Source: Halalkaliarchaeum desulfuricum (GTDB taxonomy: Archaea > Halobacteriota > Halobacteria > Halobacteriales > Haloferacaceae). From it: DNA of 64,000 bases. The stretch lies in assembly GCF_002952775.1 (NCBI RefSeq), contig NZ_CP025066.1, positions 558,001 to 622,000 of the forward strand, written 5' to 3'. Shown here piece by piece: positions 28,274 to 36,251 of the stretch (within the stretch, counting starts at the first letter, position 1; each line of letters begins with the position of its first letter). The notes beneath the pieces were generated by a model. It ran no database searches and was not told the DNA's origin. It saw only the letters and a list, made by a program, of their open reading frames with translations. Both the position numbers and the translations under genes were made by a program.

Positions 28274-29020
28274 ATGGACGTTCGCGTACAGGGGAATGCT
28301 ATCGCGAGTCCGTTCTTGAGCGCGGTCGACGTGTTCGAGACCGAGTACGACCTCGAGAAGCCGGTGAAGGTTCACGTACGCGAGGACCCCGACGAGCGGA
28401 CCTGGGCGGCACATTACCCCACCCACCACACACTCAACATCTCTGCGACGGCGGCCACGAGCGCAATGGCCCGCGAACTCGCGCTCCACGAGTTCTCGCA
28501 TATGGCCCGCTACGAGCAGGGACATCCCTCGCACCTGCAGTCGACCGAGGAGGCGCTGTTTCTGGCACTCGCTGGCGAATCCGTCGAGCGGCACAAACTC
28601 GCTCACTGTTACCAGATCGCAAATCACATGAAGGACATCTACGCCGACGACATCACACTCGACCTCGCGCCGGCGGACAAACTGGTGTCGTTTCTGGAGT
28701 CGCGACTGGCGGCTGCCGTCGCCGATCGACCGACGGCTCCGCCCCGACCGGGATCGCGGCTCGCGACGGCCGGGTCGGATCCGGAGATCACCGCAGTGAA
28801 CGCGGCGTTCGCGCTGGCGCTCGTCGAACGTCACGACCTCGTCTCCCGCGAGCATCGCCTGTACGATCTGGCTCGCGTCGCCGAAAGCGACGCCCCCTCG
28901 ATCGACGTGCGGGCGTTCAAGCGACGGTTCCGAACGCTGGGGCCGGATCCCAGCGAGAGCGGCTATCGGAAGGCGCTGGTGGACGCAACCCGGGCGTACG
29001 CCGCCGATCGCGGCGCCTGA
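28274..29020 (+). CDS. Haloarchaeal HExxH protein (DUF5781-like)
   Basis: The 248-residue protein contains HEFSH in ALHEFSHMARYEQGHPSH, a metallopeptidase-type HExxH motif, followed by a possible third ligand region EEALFLALAGESVERHKLAH. From memory it matches the haloarchaeal family DUF5781; peptidase activity is not shown. The start at 28274 is the first ATG after a basic, unlikely extension. It lies between EF-2 and a sugar dehydrogenase and is divergent from EF-2. Confidence 0.72.
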   Translation: MDVRVQGNAIASPFLSAVDVFETEYDLEKPVKVHVREDPDERTWAAHYPTHHTLNISATAATSAMARELALHEFSHMARYEQGHPSHLQSTEEALFLALAGESVERHKLAHCYQIANHMKDIYADDITLDLAPADKLVSFLESRLAAAVADRPTAPPRPGSRLATAGSDPEITAVNAAFALALVERHDLVSREHRLYDLARVAESDAPSIDVRAFKRRFRTLGPDPSESGYRKALVDATRAYAADRGA

Positions 29021-29041
29021 TCCGGAGGGTTCGGCCGCGTT

Positions 29042-30421
29042 CTACGGCGGCGTGATTCTCACCAGTCGGTCGTCGCCCTCCTGCGGGAAGGCGTCGCTCG
29101 CCCGGCCGTCCCGGTTCGACGTGACCGCATACAGCGTCCCGTCGGGTCCCTGCTCGACGTGCCGTATCCGTCCGTGTTCGCCTTCGAACACCGAGTGAGC
29201 GGTCGCCTGCCAGTCGGGATCGAGCCAGTCCTCGTCGTACCGGATTCCCCGTTCTGCGTCCGGTTCGGGCTCGCCGGCCGGCGAGAGCGTCACGACGTAC
29301 AGTTGTTCGGAGCCGAGCCCGCCCACCAGCAGCCGATTGCGCAGCGACGGCACCGCTCCGCCCGTATAAAAGACCGTCCCGGCCGGCGCCCAGGTGTCGG
29401 ACGTGCCGCTGTTGATCGCGGGACGGGCGAAGTCGGTGCCCGGATATTCCTCGCCGTCGCGGGCATCAGGCCAGCCGTGGTTCTCCCCCGACGCCAACAC
29501 GATGACCTCGTCGCGGGCGCTGGGGCCGTGTTCGGAAATGACCGGGGTCCCGTCCGGGAAAAACGAAATCCCCTGGGCGTTCCGGTGGCCGTACGTGAAC
29601 ACACGCGGATCGGCGCCGTCGCCGAGATCAGGGTTGTCCTCGGGCGCGGAGCCGTCGGGTTCGATCCGGAGGATCTTCCCCGCGAGCGACGAGGGATCCT
29701 GCGAGTGCTGCTCCGGCGACCCGGCGTCGCCGGTCGCGATCCACAGGTAGTTTTTGGGGCCGAACGCGATCCGACCGCCGTTGTGGATCCGATCGCCGGG
29801 GACGTCTTCGAACACAGTCGTGTGAGTCTCTGCGGGTTCGTCCGCGCTCACGTCGTAATAGGCCAGGCGATTGCGTTCGCCGCCGTGACCGTCGTAGGTG
29901 TAATAGACGTACAGGAGCGGGACGTCGGGATAGTTCGGGTGGACGGCAATGCCCATCAGGCCGCCCTCGCCGCCGCCGGCCCACCATCCACCCTCGTCCC
30001 CGACGTCGATCGCCTCCGCGTCGACGACGTCGTCGGGTTCGGCGATGGCCTCGACTGTACCGGCGTCGTACCGGAGTATCCGTCCGGGACGTTCCGAAAC
30101 GAACAACTCGCCGTCCGGCGCGAACGCGAGGTCCCACGGGATTTCGAGTCCCTCGACGAGCGTCTCGACGGCGTACTCGTCCTCCGGCGGCTCTGTCGGC
30201 GGTTCCCATTCTGGATCGTAGCCGTCCCACGTATTGATGTCGTGGTCGACCGAAAGATCGTACTCTGCTTCGACAGGATCTGGATCGGTCGCCTCCCCCG
30301 ATTCGTCCGCCTCGGGTTCCCCGTCACTGTCGGGATCGTCGTCTCCCAGACAGCCCGCCGCAACCACTATCGAACCGGTGCCGAGCGCCGAGAGGGCTCG
30401 ACGGCGCGTCAATCGTTTCAT
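29042..30421 (-). CDS. PQQ-type sugar dehydrogenase-like lipoprotein
   Basis: The 459-residue exported protein starts with a twin-arginine-like RRRALSALG segment and a lipobox ending in AAGC (Cys24). A Thr/Asp/Glu-rich linker follows. The remainder is a six-bladed propeller of the glucose/sorbosone dehydrogenase family: LEIPWDLAFAPDGELFVSERPGRI, GGLMGIAVHPNY, IHNGGRIAFGPKNYLWIATG and the YGHRNAQGI motif. Such enzymes oxidise aldose sugars using PQQ outside the cell. The substrate is unknown. The ATG at 30421 places the signal sequence at the true N-terminus. Confidence 0.85.
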   Translation of the reverse strand: MKRLTRRRALSALGTGSIVVAAGCLGDDDPDSDGEPEADESGEATDPDPVEAEYDLSVDHDINTWDGYDPEWEPPTEPPEDEYAVETLVEGLEIPWDLAFAPDGELFVSERPGRILRYDAGTVEAIAEPDDVVDAEAIDVGDEGGWWAGGGEGGLMGIAVHPNYPDVPLLYVYYTYDGHGGERNRLAYYDVSADEPAETHTTVFEDVPGDRIHNGGRIAFGPKNYLWIATGDAGSPEQHSQDPSSLAGKILRIEPDGSAPEDNPDLGDGADPRVFTYGHRNAQGISFFPDGTPVISEHGPSARDEVIVLASGENHGWPDARDGEEYPGTDFARPAINSGTSDTWAPAGTVFYTGGAVPSLRNRLLVGGLGSEQLYVVTLSPAGEPEPDAERGIRYDEDWLDPDWQATAHSVFEGEHGRIRHVEQGPDGTLYAVTSNRDGRASDAFPQEGDDRLVRITPP

Positions 30422-30488
30422 GGAGTCACACGGAGCCCCGGCCACTAACGTGTTACTCTCTGGCGGAACGGAGACACATCGAACGCAG

Positions 30489-30514
30489 AAAAGAAACGGA
30501 ACCGAAAAAGAAAC
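30489..30514 (-). terminator. T-tract terminator after rps7
   Basis: Read leftward, two T-rich runs (TTTCTTTTTC and TTTCTTTTC) lie 28-55 bases past the rps7 stop, a common archaeal terminator form. No clear hairpin is present. Confidence 0.45.
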
Positions 30515-30542
30515 CGCCGCCCGAACTCACAACGCGCCGAGG

Positions 30543-31172
30543 TTATCGCGCCGCGGCGGCGACCCGTTCGCGCTCTTCCTTCTGGGAGATCGGGTACGCC
30601 TGGACGTCGTAGTTGGCGGCACCGATCAACTGGGTTGCAAGCGCCTCAGCCGCCGGCGTCGGCGACTTGAACGTGGCGTTCTGGACGCCCTCGGCGATGA
30701 ACTTCAGCGCCTGGTCGACCCGTCGCTGGGGTGCGACGTCGACGGCCTTCGGGACGGAGATCCCGCCGTACTTCAGCCGGACCGTCTCCTCGCGGGGTGC
30801 CGCGTTTTCCACGGCGCGCACGAGTACCTGAACGGGGTTCTCCTCGGTGCGCTCGTGAACGATTTCGAAGGCGTCACGAACGATGTTGAGCGTCTGCTGT
30901 TTCTTGCCCGTGTTCTCGTCGGTCTGCATCAGCCGATTGATGAGGCGCTCGACGATCGAGATCTCGCTTTTCTCGAACTGCTTGGACGAGTGACGTCCCA
31001 TCGTGTGCGCCACCGGCGTGACGTTGATGTACCGCTGCGTGCTCGGATCCGAGTACTCCATGTCGCTTACGTCCCAGACACCGAACAACAGCGCTGTCGA
31101 CGATCCGTCGGACTCTTCGGCCTCCGCTTCGGAATCGACTTCCGCCTCAGTGTCGGACTCTGATTCGCTCAT
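30543..31172 (-). CDS. rps7: Ribosomal protein uS7
   Basis: This 30S head protein binds 16S rRNA. The 209-residue sequence has an acidic N-terminal extension of about 30 residues, then the conserved RYINVTPVAHTMGRH, VERLINRLMQ and KYGGISVPKAVDVAPQRR. The ATG overlaps the rps12 stop by one base (TAATG), so translation is coupled. Poly-T tracts downstream suggest that the transcript ends after this gene and does not reach EF-2. Confidence 0.97.
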   Translation of the reverse strand: MSESESDTEAEVDSEAEAEESDGSSTALLFGVWDVSDMEYSDPSTQRYINVTPVAHTMGRHSSKQFEKSEISIVERLINRLMQTDENTGKKQQTLNIVRDAFEIVHERTEENPVQVLVRAVENAAPREETVRLKYGGISVPKAVDVAPQRRVDQALKFIAEGVQNATFKSPTPAAEALATQLIGAANYDVQAYPISQKEERERVAAAAR

Positions 31173-31600
31173 TATCGAACCGGCTTCTCCGCGTTACCGC
31201 GAACGAGTTCGATCATCGACACGCCGTTCACCTTCTCGACTTTGTAGTTCACGCCCGAGAGGTCGCCCATCGCACGACCCTTCGCGCCGCCGATCCCGGC
31301 GATCGTGACCTCGTCGTGCTCGTCGATAAAGGAGATCGCGCCGTCGCCCGGACAGAAGGCCGTTACCTGCTTTCCGTTCTTGATCAGCTGAACGCGAACA
31401 CACTTTCGGATCGCGGAGTTCGGCTGCTTTGCCTCGATGCCGACCTTCTCGAGAACGATCCCGCGTCCCTGCGGGGCGCCCTCGAGCGGGTCGGACTTCT
31501 TTTTGAGCCCGCGCTCGCGCCGAGCGTACTCGGAGTCGGACCAGCGTCGCTTCTGCCGGTCCTTTTTGAGCTTGCGGGCGGCGTATTTGCCGTTCGCCAT
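31172..31600 (-). CDS. rps12: Ribosomal protein uS12
   Basis: This decoding-centre protein of the 30S subunit has 142 residues. Conserved segments are [22 protein letters not shown]-like (starting [17 protein letters not shown]) and [15 protein letters not shown]. In most related genomes it follows nusA directly. Here 2.4 kb with two unrelated genes intervene, and it has its own TATA-like box. It is in one unit with rps7. Confidence 0.97.
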   Translation of the reverse strand: MANGKYAARKLKKDRQKRRWSDSEYARRERGLKKKSDPLEGAPQGRGIVLEKVGIEAKQPNSAIRKCVRVQLIKNGKQVTAFCPGDGAISFIDEHDEVTIAGIGGAKGRAMGDLSGVNYKVEKVNGVSMIELVRGNAEKPVR

Positions 31601-31922
31601 TGTACACCTGAATTCTCCGTGGAACTACTTAAGCACCGTCATTCGAAGACGGCGAAACGGCTCGAGCGGCTGGTAGCGATGGCTATAAAGCGATCTGAGA
31701 CGGTTTCGCCGACACGGAAAACGGGAACGACGCCAGCTAACCGCCGCCGAGATGCCGAGCGCGTCACAGAAGCAGTCGTTCCCCGACACGGGACCGACGT
31801 CGGCCCCCCGCCCACTCCCTCTCCCGACGACCGTTATCAGGCGCGGTAACTTGACAATCATCTATAAATGTTCCCGCAAATACAGCCGAAACGGGACAGC
31901 CGACGTCCCGGGGTACGACGGC
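31601..31922. promoter_or_regulatory. Divergent gap with promoters for rps12 and the RecA-like gene
   Basis: Read leftward, CTTAAGTA at 31626-31633 is centred 30 bases before the rps12 ATG, fitting a leaderless transcript. On the + strand TCTATAAATG at 31860-31869 could serve the RecA-like gene with a leader of about 30 bases. Another GGCTATAAAG lies near 31681. The short open frames here are basic and unconvincing; I see nothing else. Confidence 0.5.
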
Positions 31923-33047
31923 ATGACCGACACCGACGCTGGAGGGGAGACGGATCGGGCGGACGAGGACGGACTCGACCGGTTGTTCCCGTTCGAGGAG
32001 AGCCCCGAAGACCCGGAACGCGAGGCCGACGAGTCGGAGGGCGAGGGACACAGTGGAGAATCCGACGATACAGGAGTCCTCGACGATGCCGCTGTCGCTC
32101 CCGACGATCCCGATTCGAATGCTGATAGCTCCACCGACCCGCAAATGAACGCCGGCAACGGGAGTTCTACTGCCGACAAGGCGGTGGCTACTGGAGAGAT
32201 AGGCGATGACGCGCAACTCGGCGAGGACGCAGAACTCGACGAGGACGCAGAACTCGATGAGGACGTAGAACTCGGCGGAGGGACGCTCGGTCCCGCGGGC
32301 GATCCCGGACCGACCAGTTCGGGAGAGGGAAAACTCGACGCCGACCTTTCGGCGATCGAAGACGAACCACGGGTCGAACGGGAACAACCGCCGGAACAGC
32401 CCGCCGGCAACCGGCTCTCGACGGGGATCGAGCCGCTCGACCGGCAGCTCGACGGGGGGATCCCACCCGGCCGACTCGTCACGTTCGTCGCACCACCCGA
32501 CACCCAAAGCGAGCTACTCATAAAGGAACTGGCCAGCGAACGGAACACGCTGTACCTGTCGACGATCCGCCCGCGCTGGGAGATCGAAGAGGAGCTCAGA
32601 GATCACATCCAGCGAAACCACGACTCGGGGGGCGCCAGAGAAGCCCGGATCGAGCAGCTCCCCACGGACGCGAGGCTCGAAACGGCACGGACGTACATCG
32701 ACGACCTCGAAAACCGGTCGCTTTTGATCGTAAACGCCGCAAACGAGCTGGAAATCGAGGCAGAACACAGGTACGCCGAGTTCCTGAACGCGGTCAAGGA
32801 GGCGCTGTGGGACACCGCGAGCATCGGCCTGTTCTATCAGGTCAAGGACGAACAGTCCCCGCCGGGTCGGACGATAACCCTGCGCCGCTGTGACCTGGTT
32901 TGGGAACTCCACAAGTCCATGGAGAACACCGGGATCGACAACTATCTCGAAGTGTCGAAGTTCCGCGGGGGCAGTGCGCTAAGTGACCCGCTCAAACTCA
33001 AACTCACCGACGAGGTCGAGATCGACACCAGCCGCGACATCGCCTGA
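31923..33047 (+). CDS. RecA/KaiC-fold protein with degenerate P-loop
   Basis: The 374-residue protein has a ~155-residue disordered acidic N-terminus. A RecA/RAD55-type domain begins NRLSTGIEPLDRQLDGGIPPGRLVTF. The Walker A position reads VAPPDTQSELL, without the GKT/S, and the Walker B strand RSLLIVNAANEL has no aspartate, so ATP hydrolysis is unlikely. The family has many haloarchaeal members of unknown role. It sits, oppositely oriented, in the break between nusA and rps12. The ATG at 31923 is used because upstream residues are basic. Confidence 0.75.
   Translation: MTDTDAGGETDRADEDGLDRLFPFEESPEDPEREADESEGEGHSGESDDTGVLDDAAVAPDDPDSNADSSTDPQMNAGNGSSTADKAVATGEIGDDAQLGEDAELDEDAELDEDVELGGGTLGPAGDPGPTSSGEGKLDADLSAIEDEPRVEREQPPEQPAGNRLSTGIEPLDRQLDGGIPPGRLVTFVAPPDTQSELLIKELASERNTLYLSTIRPRWEIEEELRDHIQRNHDSGGAREARIEQLPTDARLETARTYIDDLENRSLLIVNAANELEIEAEHRYAEFLNAVKEALWDTASIGLFYQVKDEQSPPGRTITLRRCDLVWELHKSMENTGIDNYLEVSKFRGGSALSDPLKLKLTDEVEIDTSRDIA
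32223..32276 (+). repeat. Three 18-base tandem units in the acidic linker
   Basis: Three near-identical units of GAGGACGCAGAACTCGAC encode EDAELD, EDAELD and EDVELG within the disordered N-terminus of the RecA-like protein. Copy number could vary between strains. Confidence 0.8.
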
Positions 33048-33060
33048 GGATCCTGCCCGA

Positions 33061-33891
33061 TCAGTCGCTTCCGCCGGCTTCCTCGCGGGCGTCTTCGACC
33101 CACGCCGGCTCCGGTAGCGTCGTCCCGCCGACGTCCAGGTACTCGCTGGTCTGGACGACGCGGACGGCCTGTCCGTCTGTCTCGCCCTCGAACTCCTGGG
33201 TGAGCTCCCGGATGATCCCCCGCTCGTCGACGACGAGCGTCGCCTCGCCGTCGGTCACGGTCTCGGGAACGTCCCGGTCGCCCTCGAAGTCGGAGCCGGA
33301 GAACCGATAGCAGGTCAGCTCCCCGCATTGTTGTGTCCCCTCGAACGTGAAGCTCCACTCGTAGATCGCTCCCGTTCCGGTACGGGCGTCCGAGCGCATC
33401 TCCTCGGTGAACTCTTCGGCCGTTCGATCGATCGCGTCGGCGGAGTACTGTGTGTCGTCGCCGGCGATCTCGCGAACGTACATCGTGTCACCCTCGGCGT
33501 AGAGAGTCAACTGCTCGGGGGTGTCGCGGAACTCGTTGTCGAAGAGCTGGCGCTCGCTTTCGAGGTTCCAGGCGGTGTCGAGCGTCTGGTTTTCGAACCA
33601 CGGGATCGGGGGATCCTCCCCGTCGTGAGTGCTGGCGATCTCCGAGGCGACTGTGAAGCTCCCCGTGTCCATCACTGCGTCAACGTGAGCCCCCTCGAGC
33701 GCATCTGCGTCGAGTTCGCCGTCGTCGATCCACGGCTGCTCGTCTGCCGCGGACTCGTCGTCGGTCTCGGTCGCCGGCGTTTCGGTCGGCTCCGTCGGCG
33801 ATGCGTCCGGGTCCTCTCCCGGCGCGAGTGCTGTACAACCCGCCCCGAGCAACAGAACCGCGACCGCGAGAATTGCAATCGTTCGTCGCAT
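33061..33891 (-). CDS. Haloarchaeal lipoprotein, unknown function
   Basis: The 276-residue exported protein begins MRRTIAILAVAVLLLGAGC, a signal sequence with a lipobox (Cys19). A Thr/Glu/Pro-rich tether of about 45 residues follows, then a β-rich domain with a likely disulfide in QCGELTCYRFSG. It resembles the large group of haloarchaeal LolA/LppX-like lipoproteins, though I cannot fix the family. It is co-oriented with nusA but 92 bases from it. The ATG at 33891 puts the signal peptide at the N-terminus. Confidence 0.75.
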   Translation of the reverse strand: MRRTIAILAVAVLLLGAGCTALAPGEDPDASPTEPTETPATETDDESAADEQPWIDDGELDADALEGAHVDAVMDTGSFTVASEIASTHDGEDPPIPWFENQTLDTAWNLESERQLFDNEFRDTPEQLTLYAEGDTMYVREIAGDDTQYSADAIDRTAEEFTEEMRSDARTGTGAIYEWSFTFEGTQQCGELTCYRFSGSDFEGDRDVPETVTDGEATLVVDERGIIRELTQEFEGETDGQAVRVVQTSEYLDVGGTTLPEPAWVEDAREEAGGSD

Positions 33892-33983
33892 GGCTCGGTT
33901 GCGGGGCTCACGGTACAAAATCACAGCGATTCAGGCGGCCCGATGGAAACCAGTCGGTCGAAAACTACTATCGAGGGGTGAAG

Positions 33984-34403
33984 TTACGTGAGTTGGACGT
34001 CGTCGACGTCGTGGTGCCGTCCCGCGAGCCGACGTGCCGTCTCGATGGTTCGGCCGTCGGTTCCGATCGCGACCCCGCGGTCGGCCGGTTCGACTTCGAC
34101 GTACGCCACCCGGTCGTTCTGCTCGGAGATCGTGACGGCCCTGACCGCGGCCGGCGCGAGCGCGTTCGCCACGAACGCCTCCGGCGTCTCGGCGTACTCC
34201 ACCAGCTGGACCCCCCGCCCCAGCTCCGCTTCGACGCGGTCGACGGTCCGACCGCCCGGTCCGATCGCCTCGTGCATCTCCCCGGGGGGAACGACGAACA
34301 CCAGACGGTCCTCCTCGACCAGGCAGTCACGCGGGGTAACCCCCGTCAGCTCGTCGAACCGACCGATGTAACGGCGCGCCTCGTCCGAAAGCGTCACCCG
34401 CAT
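33984..34403 (-). CDS. nusA: Archaeal NusA-like KH-domain protein
   Basis: The 139-residue protein consists of two KH domains: VVPPGEMHEAIGPGGRTVDRVE and VEPADRGVAIGTDGRTIETARR. It is the archaeal short NusA, which lacks the bacterial N-terminal and S1 domains. It is presumed to bind RNA during transcription elongation. It follows rpoA2 by six bases, as in nearly all Euryarchaeota, and is the last gene of the rpo transcript here. Confidence 0.92.
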   Translation of the reverse strand: MRVTLSDEARRYIGRFDELTGVTPRDCLVEEDRLVFVVPPGEMHEAIGPGGRTVDRVEAELGRGVQLVEYAETPEAFVANALAPAAVRAVTISEQNDRVAYVEVEPADRGVAIGTDGRTIETARRLAGRHHDVDDVQLT

Positions 34404-34409
34404 CGACGC

Positions 34410-36251
34410 TCAGTCGTCCGAGGTCCGTGGGGAGCCGGAGCCGCCGGTGGTCCCCATCCGGAGATCGACGTCGCCGGTTCCCAGCGAGATCGGCTTGCCG
34501 ACGATGACGTTCTCGATGACACCGTTGAGGTCGTCCCGCTCGCCGTGGATCGCCGCGTCCAGCAGGTGGTTCACCGTCACCTCGAAGGCCGCCCGTGCGA
34601 GCACGGAGTCCTTCGAGCCGGAGATGCCGTGGCGGCCGATCGACTCGATCGTGCCGCGGTTCGTCATGATGTCGGCCACCAGCATCAGGTGTCGGACGTT
34701 GACGTCGCCCAGCCCCTGCTCCTCGAGGGTGGTGTTCGTCTCGTTGATGATCGTCTCGCGGGCGGCCTCGACGCCGAGCGTCCGGTAGATCTCGTGGATG
34801 TTGTTGCACGTCGTCCGGGTCGGGTCCACGCCCTCGATCTCGAGGACGTCCCCGAACGCCGACCCCTCGGTGTAGAGGACGAACTCCTCGCCGGCGTCGA
34901 TCTCTTCTTTCCGGATGACGACGCGGTCGACCTCCTCGATGCCCTTGAAGACGACATCCCGGAGCTGTTCGACAAGCTGCAGCAGCTGCCGGTAGGAGGG
35001 ACTCGGCGGGCCGAACTCCACGAGCGTCCCCTGCTGGCGGGTGTCCACCCCCAGCGCGTCCTCGATCGTCTCGGCGATCTCCTCTGCGACGACGTTCGGG
35101 TCGTCGTAGGTGGGCCACCGCTCCAGCAGCGTCTCCTCGTTGAGGTCGATCTGGACCAGCATGTCGGCGACGTTCGTCGAGACGTCACCCAGCGCCAGGA
35201 TCTTCGTCGCCTCGATCGACCACACCACCTCGTGTGCCTTCTCGCGCTCCTTGGCGTACTCGCCATCGAGATGGACGGTCATCATCGGCGTGTCCGGCGT
35301 CTTCCGGGCGTCCACCAGCTCGATGAGCCGGGGTAGCCCCTGCGTGACGTCGATTTCGGCGACGCCAGCGTAATGGAAGGTGTTCATGGTGTTGTGAGTC
35401 ACGACACCTTCCGCGGTCGTGAACGTCTCCAGTCCTTCGACCGAGAGATCGTACACGTGTTCGTAGTCGCTGGTGACTGTCTCGATCGACTCGATTCGAT
35501 CCCAGACGACTGTATCGTCATACCTGTCGTCTTGAGCAGTCGTCGTCACCGCCACACCGCCGTCGGTTACCGTCTGTTCGGGTTCGAAAGCAGTGAAGTC
35601 GGCACGTCCGATGGCCGGATCGAACTCACCCACGACAGGGAGTTCGTCACCGACGTCAAGGGAGTCGCCGGCGACCGGAACGATTTCGTCGTTCTGTTTG
35701 ATCACGAACGAGTGCGCCTTCGTCGCCCGAATCGTTCGGCCGGATTCGAGTTGGAACTGGAGCAGTTCATCGGGCGTCCCGTGCCGGCTGACCTCCTCGA
35801 CGGTTTTCCAGCGTACCTGTTCGTCTTCGCCGAGGCTTAGCGCCTCCATTCCCTCGGGGGCCAGCGCGACCTCGTGTCCGTCAAACGTCCGTGTTTCCCG
35901 TGAGTCGATGACGCCGTCAACTAACTCACCGATATCGACGATGTCGCTTTCGCCGTCCTTTCGGACGATCACGCGTTCGTCGTAGGGAACGCTCATCTGC
36001 GTTCCGGGTTCCCCGATCGACTGTGCGCTCACAGTCCCCACCGGATCGAGTGGATCAACTCGCGTCTGACGGTACCGGTTCTCCACCGCCTCCGCGATGT
36101 CGCTTGCTTGCTCTGTGGTGATCGCGCCGTACTCGGCGCACTTCCGGTCGATCGTCTCGTACACCTCGTCCCTGAGCCGCCGCGGGAGTTCCGTGTCCTC
36201 GACGATCGCCTCGATGTCCTCGGTGACGTTGTCGTAGTCGGTTTCAGTCAT
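34410..36251 (-). CDS. rpoA2: RNA polymerase subunit A'' interrupted by an intein
   Basis: The precursor is 613 residues, and removing the 201-residue intein leaves 412, normal for haloarchaeal A''. A'' supplies the C-terminal part of the largest subunit, including the bridge-helix and trigger-loop region. The host splits in the highly conserved SIGEPGTQM / TMNTFHYAG, at the cleft. After the insert, [20 protein letters not shown] and the rest are intact. The ATG overlaps the rpoA1 end by eight bases. Without splicing the polymerase should be inactive. Confidence 0.95.
   Translation of the reverse strand: MTETDYDNVTEDIEAIVEDTELPRRLRDEVYETIDRKCAEYGAITTEQASDIAEAVENRYRQTRVDPLDPVGTVSAQSIGEPGTQMSVPYDERVIVRKDGESDIVDIGELVDGVIDSRETRTFDGHEVALAPEGMEALSLGEDEQVRWKTVEEVSRHGTPDELLQFQLESGRTIRATKAHSFVIKQNDEIVPVAGDSLDVGDELPVVGEFDPAIGRADFTAFEPEQTVTDGGVAVTTTAQDDRYDDTVVWDRIESIETVTSDYEHVYDLSVEGLETFTTAEGVVTHNTMNTFHYAGVAEIDVTQGLPRLIELVDARKTPDTPMMTVHLDGEYAKEREKAHEVVWSIEATKILALGDVSTNVADMLVQIDLNEETLLERWPTYDDPNVVAEEIAETIEDALGVDTRQQGTLVEFGPPSPSYRQLLQLVEQLRDVVFKGIEEVDRVVIRKEEIDAGEEFVLYTEGSAFGDVLEIEGVDPTRTTCNNIHEIYRTLGVEAARETIINETNTTLEEQGLGDVNVRHLMLVADIMTNRGTIESIGRHGISGSKDSVLARAAFEVTVNHLLDAAIHGERDDLNGVIENVIVGKPISLGTGDVDLRMGTTGGSGSPRTSDD
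35391..35993 (-). mobile_element. Mini-intein in RpoA''
   Basis: This 201-residue in-frame insert starts with Ser ([14 protein letters not shown], block A). It has the block B motif [14 protein letters not shown] and ends with block F/G sequence, [19 protein letters not shown] then VVTHN. The next extein residue is Thr. These are all the residues needed for self-splicing: Ser1, the TxxH histidine, the penultimate His, terminal Asn and Thr+1. The region between blocks B and F is only about 70 residues, too short for a LAGLIDADG endonuclease, so it should not be able to home by itself. Confidence 0.93.

Noticed and set aside
35391-35993. Homing endonuclease inside the intein
   Set aside because: Only about 70 residues separate blocks B and F, and no LAGLIDADG or HNH motif is visible.
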